Assembly (NCBI GenBank): GCA_000507305.1
Contig: DF241542.1
Coordinates: 1 to 64,000 of the forward strand
DNA length: 64,000 bases
DNA from: Breviolum minutum Mf 1.05b.01
Taxonomy: Eukaryota; Sar; Dinophyceae; Suessiales; Symbiodiniaceae
Reading direction: 5' to 3'
Part shown: positions 40,601 to 46,981 of the stretch, in pieces
Layout: the number at the start of each line of letters is the position of its first letter
Numbering within the stretch: the first letter of the stretch is position 1
The notes under the pieces: generated by a model
The model's input: only the letters and a program-made list of their open reading frames with translations
The model's database searches: none
What the model was told of the DNA's origin: nothing
Program-made: the position numbers and the translations under genes

Positions 40601-42690
40601 CATATGTAGGTATCAACAGTTTACCTTGCAGGGTCTTGGACGGCCCCTGAAGGTTGGACAGCTAGTGAACGTCAGCCAGAGCGATTGATGCTCACCTGTG
40701 TTTTTTTCAAGTTTTCCCGGGTATTTGTTCTGCGTGTCCGGGGGGGGAGTTATGTTACCTGTAGAATGCTAAAGCTGTCGTGTTGTGAACAGATACCAAC
40801 ACCTATAGCTACTCTCACTTGAAGTGATACAATCTGCAACACAGGAACTTGAAAATGATGCCAAAGACGCGAAAAAAAAATCCTGTTGAGTTTAGAGTCC
40901 CTGTTGTTTGTGACTTGGGTGGAACACCAACTAGTTGAGGGAGTGATTCTTCGATTGCCCCAGATTCTTTTGCACATCAGATTGTTTCAAAGCTGAGGGT
41001 GCAAAGAAAAAACAACATTTGCTCAACTTGGTGGTGTAACTCTTCTTTTTTGTTTGGAGTTCCCTCAGGCAATCTGAATTGGATGTTGAATCGGCAACGG
41101 GATGTCATGCTAGAAGTTAAACTTGGATACCAGCCGTTTTGCTGACGAGCTTTTGGTTCTTTACACAAGTACCCTGGATGGAAAATGATGGGAAAAATTC
41201 ACGGCCATTCTAGCAAGTGATAAGATAAGGCTCGGTATTTTGAAGGATTGCATGGAACTGATGTCCTCGAAGATTAGTTAGGGAGTTAGTCAGTTTTGGT
41301 AATTTTTCCCGTTTCCTGAGAAAATGACCATGTTAAATGCAAATGACATGTTTGAGGGTCCCTCCGGGTCCGAGGCGGTAGTGATGTCGTGCATGGTTTT
41401 TGTCCCAACAAAACCTAAGGAAGCTCCTCTTTCGGGCTTTGCTATGCTTAGCTGAGGAGTTTGCTCAAGTTCTGTGGCGACATGGTTCTATCCCCCCATT
41501 CTTTGGCTAAGATTGCAACATCCATAGGTTTTTGAGGATGTTTCCATTTGAAAAGGATGGATTTTCCACCTATTGTGTTACTTGATTGCTACATGATACC
41601 CTGGCGGCCCCCGAGAAGAACACGTGCAAGTTGCAAAGTTCCTCACCTCCGCACATACCTGTAGCAATACCCAGAGTCCTGCCAGCTTCCTATTGGCTGG
41701 CAACCAAAATTTTGAACTCAGTTGAAGGAAAAAATCTGAAGAATCAGTGAAAATCATTTGAATCATCCATATCCACTCTTCCAGTCCATCATTGAACTAT
41801 GTCCGCACCCCTTATCATTGATTAGTTCTTGTCATTCCTTTGCATGGTGGTTGTGCGTTTTGCATGTTGTTTTTTGGTTTCCTAAGGCACCTTAGGTTTT
41901 TCTCTTGTACAGTCGGTACTCACATCACGCAGAGCTGGTTGGGAGTATCGCCGGTTTCGCCGGCAGCATGGTCGAAAAGTCGAAAAATCCACTGTCCCAG
42001 TCCATCCGTTTTTGCAGCAAAAAACAGGAGTTCAATTTGGGCATCGGCCTAGAAGAACCACGTGGTGAAGGCGATTCGTCCTTCATCTCTGCTGTGTCGC
42101 GGGAATCTCAAGGTGGACGTCTCTTGGCGAAAATTGACGAGAATTTCCATGTGTTTTTGGGTTGGGAGACAAGGAGCACACTGGGTCAATGATATATACT
42201 GTACATAAATGATACTGTATGTGGCTTATGTAAGGTTCACAACCACATCTATTTACCATGTCAATATATGTTTTCTTTACCAGATTCTCCAACTCCTTCT
42301 GCTGCAATTTGCTTGTAAAGATGCTATATAGATCTATATAGAAACACCGGAGAGATATATGAATTCACCATATCTCCTTCCCCAAATGTCCAAGACTTGA
42401 GGTCAATCTGCATGGGAAGCACTTTTGGCTTGTATCAAGGTGGATGACCTGGTGGGGGGCGGTTGGAGGGATTGCCGCATCTCCAAATTTGGGGTCATCT
42501 CCGGAGCCTTCCGTGAGGCCCGGCGTTGCTTGCAGAACTGCTACGTCTTGAAATATCACTGGGAAGCCGAGCAATGGCGACGTAGCCGCTTACGGAATTG
42601 GGTACCGGAGCTCGAAGGCATTGTCACTTGGATGGTCGAAAATGGGGCAGATTTCCTTCTAAGGCTGGTCGAAATACGAAATGATGTTCA
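5692..42690 (+). CDS. RBR (Ariadne-like) E3 ubiquitin ligase, split by a ~29.5 kb region of nested transposons
   Basis: The gene would encode a RING-between-RING ubiquitin ligase, which takes ubiquitin from an E2 onto its own RING2 cysteine and then onto a substrate. Exons in order, all + strand: UBA-like (5692-5830), 6724-6761, 7123-7223 and 7425-about 7550 (RING1), 8551-8616 and 9403-9493 (IBR), about 12831-12892 (end of RING2), and about 42448-42690 (Ariadne-like helical C-terminus). Phases match from 5692 through 7223 (ends phase 2, 2 to 1, 1 to 0), and the RING1 Cys pair CIVC is formed across the 6761/7123 junction. The exons for the first half of RING2 (CPxC) and the rest of the helical region were not found. 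The final exon is assigned by resemblance only, so the gene may instead end before 13 kb. Confidence 0.65.
6724..6761 (+). CDS. RBR gene: 38-nt micro-exon
   Basis: The peptide NSMTSEFKNSSR plus one base of a Cys codon. The donor (T|GT) and the next acceptor (AG|GT) rebuild a TGT codon, so the first RING1 cysteine spans the intron. The acceptor is AG|A, unlike most others here. Confidence 0.55.
7123..7550 (+). CDS. RBR gene: RING1 exons (7123-7223 and 7425-about 7550)
   Basis: The first exon gives IVCFDE, then CKLSLCQHTVCDNC: the C-x2-C, C-x-H-x2-C-x2-C part of a RING. The second starts VRLDEGDVSGVACPEPNC and completes the last zinc pair (CPEPNC), followed by LPITEDILKRIF, the usual helix after RING1 in RBR ligases. 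The junction AAG|GTGC...CGAG|GTGC is phase 0. The 3' end is uncertain: a GT donor at about 7550 in CAAAG|GTTGG is possible. Confidence 0.75.
8422..8497. repeat. AAC/CAG trinucleotide microsatellite
   Basis: About 25 trinucleotides, AAC-rich and then mixed with CAG-like units. It lies in an intron between the RING1 and IBR exons. Open frames across it are low-complexity artefacts. Confidence 0.9.
8551..8616 (+). CDS. RBR gene: first IBR exon
   Basis: The peptide WCPSPGCGRVVSYPSQENCG holds the CPxxGC opening of an IBR zinc domain. The acceptor is CTAG|G and the donor TTC|GTTTG. Phase 0 to the next IBR exon. Confidence 0.7.
9403..9493 (+). CDS. RBR gene: second IBR exon
   Basis: The peptide VKAMTVVCSCGVSFCFTCKQ followed by IGGHEPVP gives the C-x-C-G-x3-C-x2-C-x4-H core of the IBR domain. 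Trp follows where a final Cys is common (HEPVPW), so that ligand may come from the next exon. Donor CAAG|GT. Confidence 0.7.
10594..10625. repeat. TG dinucleotide microsatellite
   Basis: About 16 uninterrupted TG units followed by a T run and a G run. Confidence 0.95.
11179..11273. mobile_element. MITE-like inverted repeat
   Basis: The ends read CCCCCGAAAACTAACATGGA on the left and, inverted on the right, a near match ending in TTTTCGGGGGT. The ~95-bp body has no coding sequence. The terminal CCCxxxAAACTAACATxGxAC pattern matches two copies at 45.5 and 47.8 kb, so this is probably a diverged member of the same family. A weaker half-copy starts near 13,743. Confidence 0.6.
12831..12892 (+). 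CDS. RBR gene: end of RING2
   Basis: After a TGAG|GT acceptor the frame reads YMCGQDWAPHRGQPGGYLA. The Y-x-C-G-x-D-W-x2-H sequence is the standard end of the catalytic RING2 zinc domain in Ariadne proteins (compare FCWxCxxDWxxH). The catalytic Cys itself lies in the unplaced upstream part. Confidence 0.55.
12893..14856. other. no gene; left part of the giant intron and 5' flank of the YR element
   Basis: AT-rich sequence with a TA run at about 14503-14526 and one ambiguous base at 14,493. The 5' end of the YR element lies somewhere between about 14,530 and 14,857. I see no terminal repeat that fixes it. Confidence 0.4.
14857..16549 (+). CDS. YR element: gag-like region (frameshifted)
   Basis: The first frame (14857-15567) begins MGLEQLKRDLKAKGGQ and contains an aromatic-rich segment (SDGYYGYYANEK) and a Pro/Ala linker. 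The frame then shifts into a Lys/Arg/Glu-rich stretch and a helical segment (AIDLLLNGSLASLQDLLMQR). A further shift near 16.1-16.3 kb leads to a very basic Lys/Trp stretch (WWKKKKKRGKSKPFWKQKRK). Basic tails of this kind usually bind nucleic acid. No CCHC knuckle is seen. The ATG at 14,857 is the first good start, but upstream coding cannot be excluded. Confidence 0.55.
16387..18156 (+). pseudogene. YR element: reverse transcriptase (frameshifted)
   Basis: Three overlapping frames (16387-17250, 17217-17873, 17719-18156) together make a linker and a reverse transcriptase. Fingers/palm motifs are visible: LRLIMDFRPCN, then SAEDLVAAFYFFALPP (catalytic Asp region), VLPMGWASALGILQHAHRRL, and the active-site box YLDDT at 17929-17943. 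All three catalytic aspartates appear present. The shift near 17,715 lies beside a GGGGTTT/CCCCCCC-rich stretch, so a sequence error is possible there. The product would copy the element RNA into DNA. Confidence 0.75.
18114..19560 (+). CDS. YR element: RNase H start plus C5-cytosine DNA methyltransferase domain
   Basis: After the RT connection the frame passes VVTASDACESGRGTVYA, the first RNase H strand, and then enters a methyltransferase. Visible motifs: I (DFFAGIGALSRSLELA, from 18,529), IV with the catalytic Cys in GGGSPCQGLS (Cys codon 18756-18758), VI (GENV, about 18,897), VIII-like VRRPRLYW, and X (GNSFHCPTVAILL, about 19,458, after a frame change near 19,100). All residues needed for methyl transfer to C5 of cytosine are seen. 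The target-recognition part is short, as in DNMT3-like enzymes. The family was shown by de Mendoza et al. (2018) to methylate CG. Whether this copy is active is doubtful because of the frameshift between motifs VIII and X. Confidence 0.85.
19561..19872 (+). CDS. YR element: linker up to the insertion point
   Basis: The frame continues after the methyltransferase through a charged linker (ESERMKEASQKIVHHYLRRM) and ends in APRTWTCEC, where the inserted element begins. The right half resumes with LCPGTSIDPSRWVW, so the insertion lies just ahead of the RNase H core. Confidence 0.65.
19865..19872. other. putative left target-site duplication
   Basis: GCGAGTGT directly abuts the left terminus. The corresponding right copy at 38510-38517 is GCGAACCT (5 of 8 identical). 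Confidence 0.35.
19873..19950 (+). repeat. left terminal inverted repeat and subterminal motif array
   Basis: Begins GTAACTTTTTTTTGGTTAAC. Three variants of a near-palindromic motif follow (GGTTAACC, GGGTTTACC, GGTTTTACC). The right end shows the same terminal 13 bp in inverted orientation and the same motif. Confidence 0.65.
19951..20254. other. no gene; AT-rich subterminal region of the insert
   Basis: AT-rich, with T runs and no coding character. It may hold the promoter of gene A or transposase-binding sequence, but nothing specific is visible. Confidence 0.4.
20255..20727. repeat. 62-bp tandem array, about 7.5 copies
   Basis: The phrase AGGATAATGTAT recurs at 20291, 20353, 20415, 20477, 20539, 20601 and 20663, exactly 62 bp apart. 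Each unit also carries TTTTGATTTCAGG, which looks like a splice acceptor, and GCAAATGCT. The units vary by a few bases and the last one decays after 20,725. Confidence 0.95.
20728..21222. other. leader region of gene A
   Basis: No convincing coding exon is seen. A short TA run lies near 21,098. It ends at the first good ATG of gene A. Confidence 0.4.
21223..29440 (+). CDS. gene A of the insert: multi-exon protein with a degenerate C5-methyltransferase-like core
   Basis: Exons read by eye: 21223-21312, 21443-about 21660, 22457-22531, 22644-23069, 24148-25050, 25366-25470, 26613-26735, 27712-27848, 27968-28250, 28477-28688, 28789-28885, 29285-29440 (stop). A Cys-rich stretch at about 21735-21880 (CCNGACENCICCCAK) may be another exon. 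Phases agree at every junction from 22457 onward, with GT, GC or GA donors. The N-terminal part is acidic and Pro/Glu-rich, then Lys-rich. The core has FVEFFSGQGNVTWSLKHCGF (motif I-like), APVCSSFSF (in place of GPPCQ) and FILEQPASGK (in place of ENV). The tail has TYPKALGYKIA. Methylation activity is unlikely because motif IV lacks Pro-Cys-Gln. I recall similar multicopy unnamed proteins in dinoflagellate genomes. Confidence 0.65.
21937..22027. repeat. inverted repeat in a gene A intron
   Basis: The arms AAACTTTTATCTTTACTATA and, inverted, AAACTTTTGTCTTTACTATA flank a short AT-rich loop. The ~36-bp arms are nearly perfect, giving a strong hairpin. It lies in the intron before 22457 and resembles a MITE or introner remnant. 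Confidence 0.7.
22644..23069 (+). CDS. gene A: Pro/Ser-rich acidic exon
   Basis: The acceptor GGTCAG|GCC opens a 142-codon exon rich in Pro, Ser, Asp and Phe (for example GVPSDRTSPVDSAGHASLSP). It looks disordered and could be a transactivation-like or linker region. The end is set at CCTCAG|GC, a GC donor in phase with the next exon. Reading frame continues beyond, so the exact donor is uncertain. Confidence 0.5.
24148..25050 (+). CDS. gene A: repeat-rich acidic/basic exon
   Basis: CTCAG|GTA acceptor. A Glu/Pro repeat (EEEAPEVRP and variants, about 24350-24480) precedes a compact segment (DEVEFAKAMKAAQQHPRFCD, then FLVLWELWCKYFG). A Lys/Gly/Ala repeat (AKKGKGAKKGKGSKKGKGSK, about 24770-24900) and a run of basic clusters follow. 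The Lys-rich block resembles a histone-H1-like tail and would bind nucleic acid and serve as nuclear localisation signal. Donor GATTGC|GTACG. Confidence 0.6.
25181..25281. repeat. inverted repeat filling a gene A intron
   Basis: ATACCTGGAACTTCATGTGT and its inverted partner (ending ACACATGAAGTTCTAGGTAT) form ~35-bp arms with TA/CA extensions. The host intron (25051-25365) is only 315 bp, so the repeat makes up much of it. Confidence 0.8.
27712..29440 (+). CDS. gene A: methyltransferase-like core exons and C-terminus
   Basis: Five exons with consistent phases: 27712-27848 (2), 27968-28250 (0), 28477-28688 (2, GA donor), 28789-28885 (0), 29285-29440. The motif order FFSGQG, FDRD, PVCSSFSF, EQPASGK and then KKYGVASCKPSLLWSNSWM mirrors the I-II-IV-VI-VIII order of C5-methyltransferases. 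The conserved catalytic Pro-Cys becomes Pro-Val-Cys and the ENV glutamate becomes EQP. The last exon ends WDDADMASVIQYV...RMNK at a TGA. Confidence 0.7.
28940..29091. repeat. long inverted repeat in a gene A intron
   Basis: Two ~65-bp arms around a short GC-richer loop (GGTGGTGGGCG). The inner arm CTAAATATGTGCATCA is matched perfectly in inverted orientation. It lies within the intron 28886-29284. Confidence 0.8.
29441..30409. other. spacer between gene A and gene B
   Basis: AT-rich. Three close copies of CCGTCGAAA sit at about 29742-29765, with another near 29810. A short open piece at 29963-30012 between CAG|GT-like borders could be an exon but is not secure. The spacer probably holds the gene A polyadenylation region and the gene B promoter. 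Confidence 0.4.
30410..37913 (+). CDS. gene B of the insert: large Gln-rich, multi-exon protein, best transposase candidate
   Basis: Exons by eye: 30410-30508 (ATG), 30673-32676, 33046-33179, 33353-33784, 33912-33961, 34066-34223, about 34337-34480, about 34620-34700, 35007-about 35200, about 35971-36700, 36837-about 37072, about 37330-37913 (TAG). Phases agree from 30410 to 34223, using GA donors at 32677, 33785 and 33962. The N-terminus is a Gln/Met/Ala coiled coil. The middle is charged. The C-terminal ~450 residues look like one folded enzyme-like domain with scattered Asp/Glu and a CTWC pair. I recall similar abundant unnamed proteins in dinoflagellates. A transposase role is inferred from position inside terminal inverted repeats and size. 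Catalytic residues are not assigned. Confidence 0.6.
30673..32676 (+). CDS. gene B: Gln/Met-rich coiled-coil exon
   Basis: A 668-codon exon opened by GATGAG|GTA. It starts with QQ-rich heptads (QRMQQQAQRQQLQQQWMQQQ), contains ten copies of APGVQPA (31086-31296) and a long Glu/Gln/Arg coiled coil (about 31560-32290), and ends in QQAAAHMAQQHAAHMG repeats. The GA donor at 32677 joins PEPCRLK to DGKRFKREEPFG, and GAT is repeated at both intron ends. Such regions usually mediate self-association. Confidence 0.7.
31086..31296 (+). repeat. 21-bp minisatellite coding APGVQPA, about 10 copies
   Basis: The unit GCTCCAGGAGTTCAACCAGC plus A repeats ten times with few changes (one Ser-for-Pro and one Pro-for-Gln variant). 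All units keep the frame, since 21 is a multiple of three. Confidence 0.95.
32774..32934. repeat. inverted repeat in a gene B intron
   Basis: Arms TGTTGCAAAGATTTGTATAC and, inverted, a near copy (GTCTACAAATCTTTGCAACA), extended by AT-rich sequence on both sides. It fills much of the intron 32677-33045. Confidence 0.8.
33353..33784 (+). CDS. gene B: charged helical exon
   Basis: The exon begins at GCGAG|G in phase with ...AAR of the previous exon. It reads QLARQRAPINSSTQPHAYAF, then LNRLCAGGEAKQVDKEILDM and further Lys/Arg/Glu-rich helices. The GA donor in GTTCA|GAAG joins to AAAG|GAAGG at 33912, leaving a GAAG repeat at the intron ends. The fold is unknown. Confidence 0.65.
35007..35205 (+). 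CDS. gene B: Lys/Glu-rich helical exon
   Basis: CTCAG|GTGAGATC opens an exon reading EITKLYDELCEMEIKQNSVN and further helical sequence. An ambiguous base at 35,206 follows its likely end, so the donor cannot be read. Confidence 0.55.
35465..35690. repeat. direct repeat in a gene B intron
   Basis: GTTTGGATTGAAGGGTGGAA occurs at about 35,510 and 35,612, each followed by a TTGAGAAACTTC-like string, with CTTCTCAAATTTGG in between. It looks like a partial tandem duplication in an intron. Confidence 0.7.
35971..37913 (+). CDS. gene B: C-terminal enzyme-like domain
   Basis: Three exons. The first reads VPIKVHTDEGTGLRKSAIYQ and FYWACIFHEQYRHHHSGYEI and ends near GLEGDLLAQAR. The second (from 36837) carries HAMCTWCGANDSSAPYTDWR, with a CxxC zinc-type pair. 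The third (to the TAG at 37911-37913) carries LTPKVHYLFHVSDDLRKQLH and a tail of AEDYIGRTCRVAKTTHP. Conserved-looking acidic residues (HTDEG, LDDLMGE, AEDYIG) could form a DDE/D site, but this is a guess. The mix of a central CxxC insert and flanking acidic motifs is what I would expect of a large cut-and-paste transposase. Confidence 0.55.
37967..38013. repeat. near-perfect 47-bp palindrome after the gene B stop
   Basis: The inner arms CAGATTATCATTTAT are perfect around a CTGCAG centre, with TATATA extensions. It begins 54 bp after the gene B stop codon. It could mark a transcript 3' end or be a small insertion. Confidence 0.85.
38370..38509 (-). repeat. right terminal inverted repeat and subterminal motif array
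   Basis: Read inward from the right end: GTAAC, eight T, then AGTAAAACC, GTTTTACC and GGTTTTACC motifs. A further GGTTTTACC lies at about 38,380. The terminal 13 bp match the left end perfectly. One ambiguous base lies just inside, at 38,277. Confidence 0.65.
38510..38900 (+). CDS. YR element: remainder of RNase H
   Basis: Reading resumes as LCPGTSIDPSRWVW and continues with NEHINMNMLELRSILHALEW (the Glu-containing helix of RNase H), RFLHLSDSQICLAVLTKG (catalytic Asp) and WVESRLNPADEPSR (last Asp). Together with TASDACESG at about 18,370 this gives the D-E-D-D set of RNase H, with the methyltransferase placed between the first and second motifs. The frame then shifts into the recombinase. 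Confidence 0.8.
38844..39860 (+). CDS. YR element: tyrosine recombinase
   Basis: A 338-codon frame ending at TAG. An N-terminal SAM-like helical region (SFHEFRSFANMTLAQLQANV) precedes the catalytic domain. Catalytic residues: Arg in CFLRTGEMFRLR, the box PYSIRRGGATSSYKR with the second Arg, and the nucleophile Tyr in GRWSNLTTARIYFDEA. The usual His ahead of the second Arg is Tyr here (YSIRR). The enzyme would integrate circular element DNA without target duplication, as in DIRS/Ngaro elements. This frame is intact over its whole length, unlike the upstream parts. Confidence 0.85.
   Translation: MSRPEDLRMPRVVMSRNSKAERKAERQKVGTLKSQVVRKNTADGYSQSFHEFRSFANMTLAQLQANVAGIDQILASYIEFLWKDGEPKSYANYVVASVQHFVPEGRRRLGASWKLVSTWNKIEMPSRAVPMTPELLLSFAGILHQWKWESVGFLIVVGFSCFLRTGEMFRLRREHAHLPVRAGQPAILFLEDTKTETGQRKQMAWEKVLVKGQVAVDCLKALCAKKTPREFLADISIYQFRKLWKDVVKYFKLDHLAIQPYSIRRGGATSSYKRGMTFEELLAQGRWSNLTTARIYFDEALQELGTLQLPSSSSQSLHLARQHFLRCKPGRSAWNRMS
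39861..42447. other. 3' flank of the YR element and right part of the giant intron
   Basis: A TA run lies at about 40010-40026. A frame at 41905-42192 (beginning AELVGSIAGFAGSMVEKSKN) has some protein character but no known motif and may be an exon. I could not place the 3' end of the YR element by repeats. Confidence 0.4.
42448..42690 (+). CDS. Ariadne-like C-terminal exon (probable end of the RBR gene)
   Basis: After a TCAAG|GT site the frame reads SGAFREARRCLQNCYVLKYH, then WEAEQWRRSRLRNWVPELEG and IVTWMVE. The pattern EARRxLxxxYVxxYxxE...xLExxVxxLxE matches the helical Ariadne domain that follows RING2 in RBR ligases. No RING is nearby in this part of the window, so the simplest partner is the RBR exons at 5.7-12.9 kb on the same strand. 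It could instead belong to a second, unseen gene. Confidence 0.5.
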
Positions 42691-43753
42691 TAAGGTTACA
42701 AAAAAAATGATGTTCTTAGGATATACGTCATGGAAATAAGGCTATTTGTCTGTTTGCATTTTATGGGATTATGGTTCATGATGTTCCAAACTGGCCGGTC
42801 ATTTCATTGACTTGCTGTGATGCGTTTTTGTGGCACTCCCATGGTCTTGTTTTTTGTTGGACGCATGGTCAACGGGTCATGATCCAACTCCGAGTCGACT
42901 TTCTGTTTGGAGGCCTTACAATACACACCCTCACCCAACAACCTGTTTTTTTTTTCTTCGGAACTTCCATCCAAACACATCCTTCATCCAACAACTCTGT
43001 TTTTGGTAAACCCTCCTTTACAAGGAGGGAGCTGGTGCCCTTTCTTGCCTTAAAGCTAAGTTTCCATCCACTCAACGAGTTTCTGGGTTAAGGTGGGTGC
43101 TTTAGAATCCGCCATCGGCCTGACATTGCTGGAGTCGCAAGCTGTCAATGCCGGTTTTCCCACCAGCGCGGAGGTGGTAGATATCACTCAAAGGGAGGAG
43201 GGAAAAATTCAGAAAGAATCATTAGAGGTGACAAAGAGCAACCAACATGCCAATCTAAAATGGATTGAACAAAATAAAGAAGTAGCCCAAAACATTTGAA
43301 CAAATCCTGTCAAACAATCTGTATTTTGTTGGTTGCTTCAATCCCATTCCCATGGGACCAAGTTTCGCCATCAGGTGGTGGCTACTGGAGCGGCAGCAAA
43401 GCAACTACCAAAGAATCCGAAAGACGTCTTGCGTCTCTTCGATTTGAGGTGGACATTGGTTTCACAAATCCTCACATTTTTTGGGATGGGAAATCAAAAG
43501 AAACAGAAACAAATTGCTTTGCTATGAGTTGACAAGTGTGTTTTTGAAGGCCTTTGTTTTGCAAAGAACATATGATGGCGTTTGGTTGTAGGATTCCCTA
43601 GGTATCAAGGCTTAAAAGCAGGTTTTCCGTTTCGGTAGAAGAGAAACCCCGTCGACATGTACCTGCTGCAAGGCAGTTGCTGCCACAAGTCATTGACACT
43701 TGGCATCCAAAGGAGGTGAACCCGAAACTGACTCTCACTTGTTACTGTTGGGG

Positions 43754-43838
<85 letters not shown>

Positions 43839-45489
43839 GGTTGTGGTTGTGGTTGTGGTTGTGGTTGTGGTTGGTGGTTGGTGGTTGGTGGTTGTTGGTT
43901 GTTGGTTGTTGGTTGTTGTTGCTTATACATTTGGAGAAAGCATTGCTTGTTACAGACCGCCCCTCCAAGGCCATTTCAGAGACTTTGAGTACTCTTCGTC
44001 AGTTAAGCAGGGCTGTAGCCTTACAAACCGTCGCTTGCCAGTGTGGTAATGACCGATGGTTGTGGGTCATGCCCAGGGGAATATGTTGGTTGGGCTGGTT
44101 CGGTGCATTTAAGTCCGTCCCAATGGTTTTAGTTTATTTTTTATAGTTTCTGGGCAATTGGTCAAATATCTCAGTGCTGGGTCAATTGGAAACCCCAACC
44201 GATACAATCATGGGAATCTTTTTTGGGCCCCCCAAATACCATCCCTCCAAGAAATAAGGCCTTATAAAGGGATTATGAACCACCATCATCCCTTGATTCC
44301 CATGACGTAACCCTTGGTTTTCAACCATGCTTGCCTTTAGGGCTTGAGCTCACGACCCGGAAAAGAAATGACATGCATCTACCATGAGCCAGAAATTCCA
44401 GCCTCAAATTGTTAAGAGGTGCCACCGGAAATGGAAAATATACACACCATCTAATATCTATAAAAATTATCTATATAATATATATAATATATAAATATAC
44501 ATGTTTAAATGATACTTATCTATAATATTCAGAAACTACTATGTTTCATTCATCATCCCCAAAAAAGAAGTCCAATTTTACACCTTGGATCCCCTGACCC
44601 TCGAAGTTTGGGATGGTTGTGATAGTTAAGGTATATTGAGCTACCTCGGGATATGGGATGATTTTTCAATATATCACCCAAGCATAAGGATTTTCAACGT
44701 TACCCTGAAAGTTGAGTCACTTGATGTGTTGGATGTCAAGGCGCGGATCTTGGATGCTGGCAAATCTGGATTTCCTGATGCTAAGCATGGAAAATGGTTG
44801 GAGGATGTCGTTATTTTTAGTTTTTTTGGGGGGGGGTTGGGGCACCTCTGGTGATGATGTTTATATGGAGATGTTTGTGTATCTGAAATCGATTGATGTG
44901 TGGAGCTGGATAGCTCCTCCTATTCCCCGCTACTGCTCCTACTTCCACGGCTCGGCGACTCTAACCTCTTATACTCTATATGTGGAACATACCAGAACTT
45001 TCGCAATTTAATCTTCGTTTTTAAAAAAATGTCCAATAAAGACGATAGATTTCACGTCCCTCAATTCGTTTAGGAGGAAAGACCTGAATTTTCAGTTGAA
45101 AAAACATGATTTTTTGGTTTCACCCTGCGTTCGGACACGGCACCTCATAACCCAAGGAAGTGGGCTTGGCAGAAGAAGCCTGGACCAGGGCTTTTGGCGA
45201 TATGCCCAGGCGAACGAGATCCGAACGATGTCACTTGGATGGCGAAAAAAAACGCATCTTGAATTTGGGAGCCATGAGTTAGGGGGAGCTGGGATTCTTT
45301 GCCAGGGGTGCTTGGTTTGGTGGTTTGTGCGGAAAAAAAAAGAGTTTTGCAAACTTGGTTTGGGAAGTATCAGCTAGTGGACAAGTTGTTTTCGGTTCCT
45401 TGCAGTTTTTTCAAGTTTCACGGACTGATATTGGACTCTTCTTTTACTGGATTTGTTCCCTGGACCCAGATTGACGCATCATATTGATG
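42691..45489. other. mostly non-coding with a few candidate exons
   Basis: Possible exons, all + strand and unrecognised: 43090-43200 (ALESAIGLTLLESQAVNAGF), 43376-43455 (VVATGAAAKQLPKNPKDVLR), 44720-44812 (DVLDVKARILDAGKSGFPDA), 45140-45250 (KPGPGLLAICPGERDPNDVT). They may be 3' exons of the RBR gene or of another gene. A TTG microsatellite lies at 43.75 kb. Confidence 0.35.
43753..43922. repeat. long TTG/TGG microsatellite
   Basis: About 28 TTG units followed by TTGTGG hexamers and then TGG/TTG mixtures, ~170 bp in all. Open frames across it (poly-Leu, poly-Cys, poly-Asn, poly-Gln) are artefacts. Confidence 0.95.
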
Positions 45490-45593
45490 TACCCTCCCTG
45501 AAACTAACATAGCACCTGAAGCACTGGGGTTGGAAGATGAGTTTCCTTTTGGGAAGGCCTCCTGCCAAGTGCTATGTTAGTTTTAGGGAGTGT
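45490..45593. mobile_element. MITE-like element, copy 1
   Basis: Terminal inverted repeats CTCCCTGAAACTAACATAGC and its partner on the right (GCTATGTTAGTTTTAGGGAG), about 24 bp, 1-2 mismatches. The internal string GAGTTTCCTTTTGGGA is shared with the copy at 47.8 kb. Non-coding, 104 bp. Confidence 0.8.
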
Positions 45594-46981
45594 AAGAAGT
45601 GGATTTGACTACAGCCATCCCAGAATGACACATGTTTCCGCAATTTGCTCAGGTTTATGCATGTGAATGTTTGACTTATTTGACTATTTGACCTAGGTGC
45701 TTGCCCACCGCCACCATAGGGTGGCGATTTCTATTGAGACCATATCATTTCAAATGAGAACTACCATTCACCACTTACAACCTCAAAATCCAAAGCCAAG
45801 AGTTACGTTTTAAGAAAAAGTAATCACCGAATCACAACCAAATTTTTGGTTGAGTAAAGTTCGTCAAGTTCCCCCTTTTTTTCAATGCACCTTTCTCTCT
45901 TGCTGAGGTGCTGTGATGTAAGCCAAAAATCTCTGGAACACCTCGCAGTCAGAGGAGCAGAGTCCAGGAGCAAAGTCCCTGGATTTTTTTGCACACTGGG
46001 CAAATGAATCGAAGAAAAACCGAATCTTTCAGTCAAATGGGTTGGTGTTTCAGGTTTTGTATTATGAAGATGATTTTTTTCGAGAGTGTTTCCATAACAG
46101 AGTTTTTTGGGCGTCAATATGTTTATCCAAAAATTGATATGGTATCATTTTGATATCAATTCATCTTTGAGCCACAAGGAAAAGTAAAATTGAAGTTAAC
46201 CTGTTGTTGACGGAATGGCGTCACGAATATTTTTCTTTTGGTCAAGTGGGTGAAAATCCATCTTTGCACCCTTTGGTTCAGGAATTTACCACGGCACATA
46301 GAAAAGTCAAGCCATGTTCATGGTAGTTACCTGTGTGTTATCTAAGATGACCGTAAGGTGTTCGGAAAATTCCTCATGAAAACCTCTGGTTTTTAGGGTG
46401 TGTTTTTGGCGGGCCTTGGAGATCATTTGAATGGTGATTGAATTCAGCTTTTACACAACACCCAGATGGAATGGAAGGTTAATCATCGAATTTTCGCAAA
46501 TGGAGTGCCGACCATGAATTTGCCCAGCCAGCTTTGCAGAAAAAGTTCGTTGATTCACAGTTTGCATGCGCTTGCGATATCTTGCGATCAGGAAAGAGTT
46601 GAAAGAAGACAGAGAGTGAAGTCAAAATCAAATTGTGGTTTGGGGATGTTTAGTATACTTGGGAAAACCCTCAAAGAATTGACCTCAAGCCTGAATCATA
46701 TTTGATGAGATATGAAATGATTCACTCAGATTTGGTGATGCTTTTCGAATTAATGCCACCAAAATACGCACACCCCACTTTCAAGCGTGGAAACAACAGG
46801 CATCTGCCAACCCAAGCATTTGCAGTTCTGTGAATCACGGGACGGGGTGACAATTTTCCCCCGATGTAAACCCAGCTAGGTCGAAAGTGGCCCAAATAGC
46901 TCACCACCAACACGTGTACAGGGCCGATTCAAGGGCTGCAAGTGTTCAGACACAGAAAAAGTCAGGCAGTTGGGAACAACT
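45594..46981. other. no supported gene
   Basis: AT-rich with short open frames. No recognisable motif is seen on either strand. Confidence 0.4.

Noticed and set aside
41905..42192. 95-codon frame upstream of the Ariadne-like exon as another RBR exon
   Set aside because: The composition is protein-like but no RBR motif is seen and borders with fitting phases were not found. Kept only as a mention in the intron entry.
43700..44146. Open frames encoding poly-Leu, poly-Cys, poly-Asn and poly-Gln
   Set aside because: They are translations of the TTG microsatellite in different frames and have no independent support.
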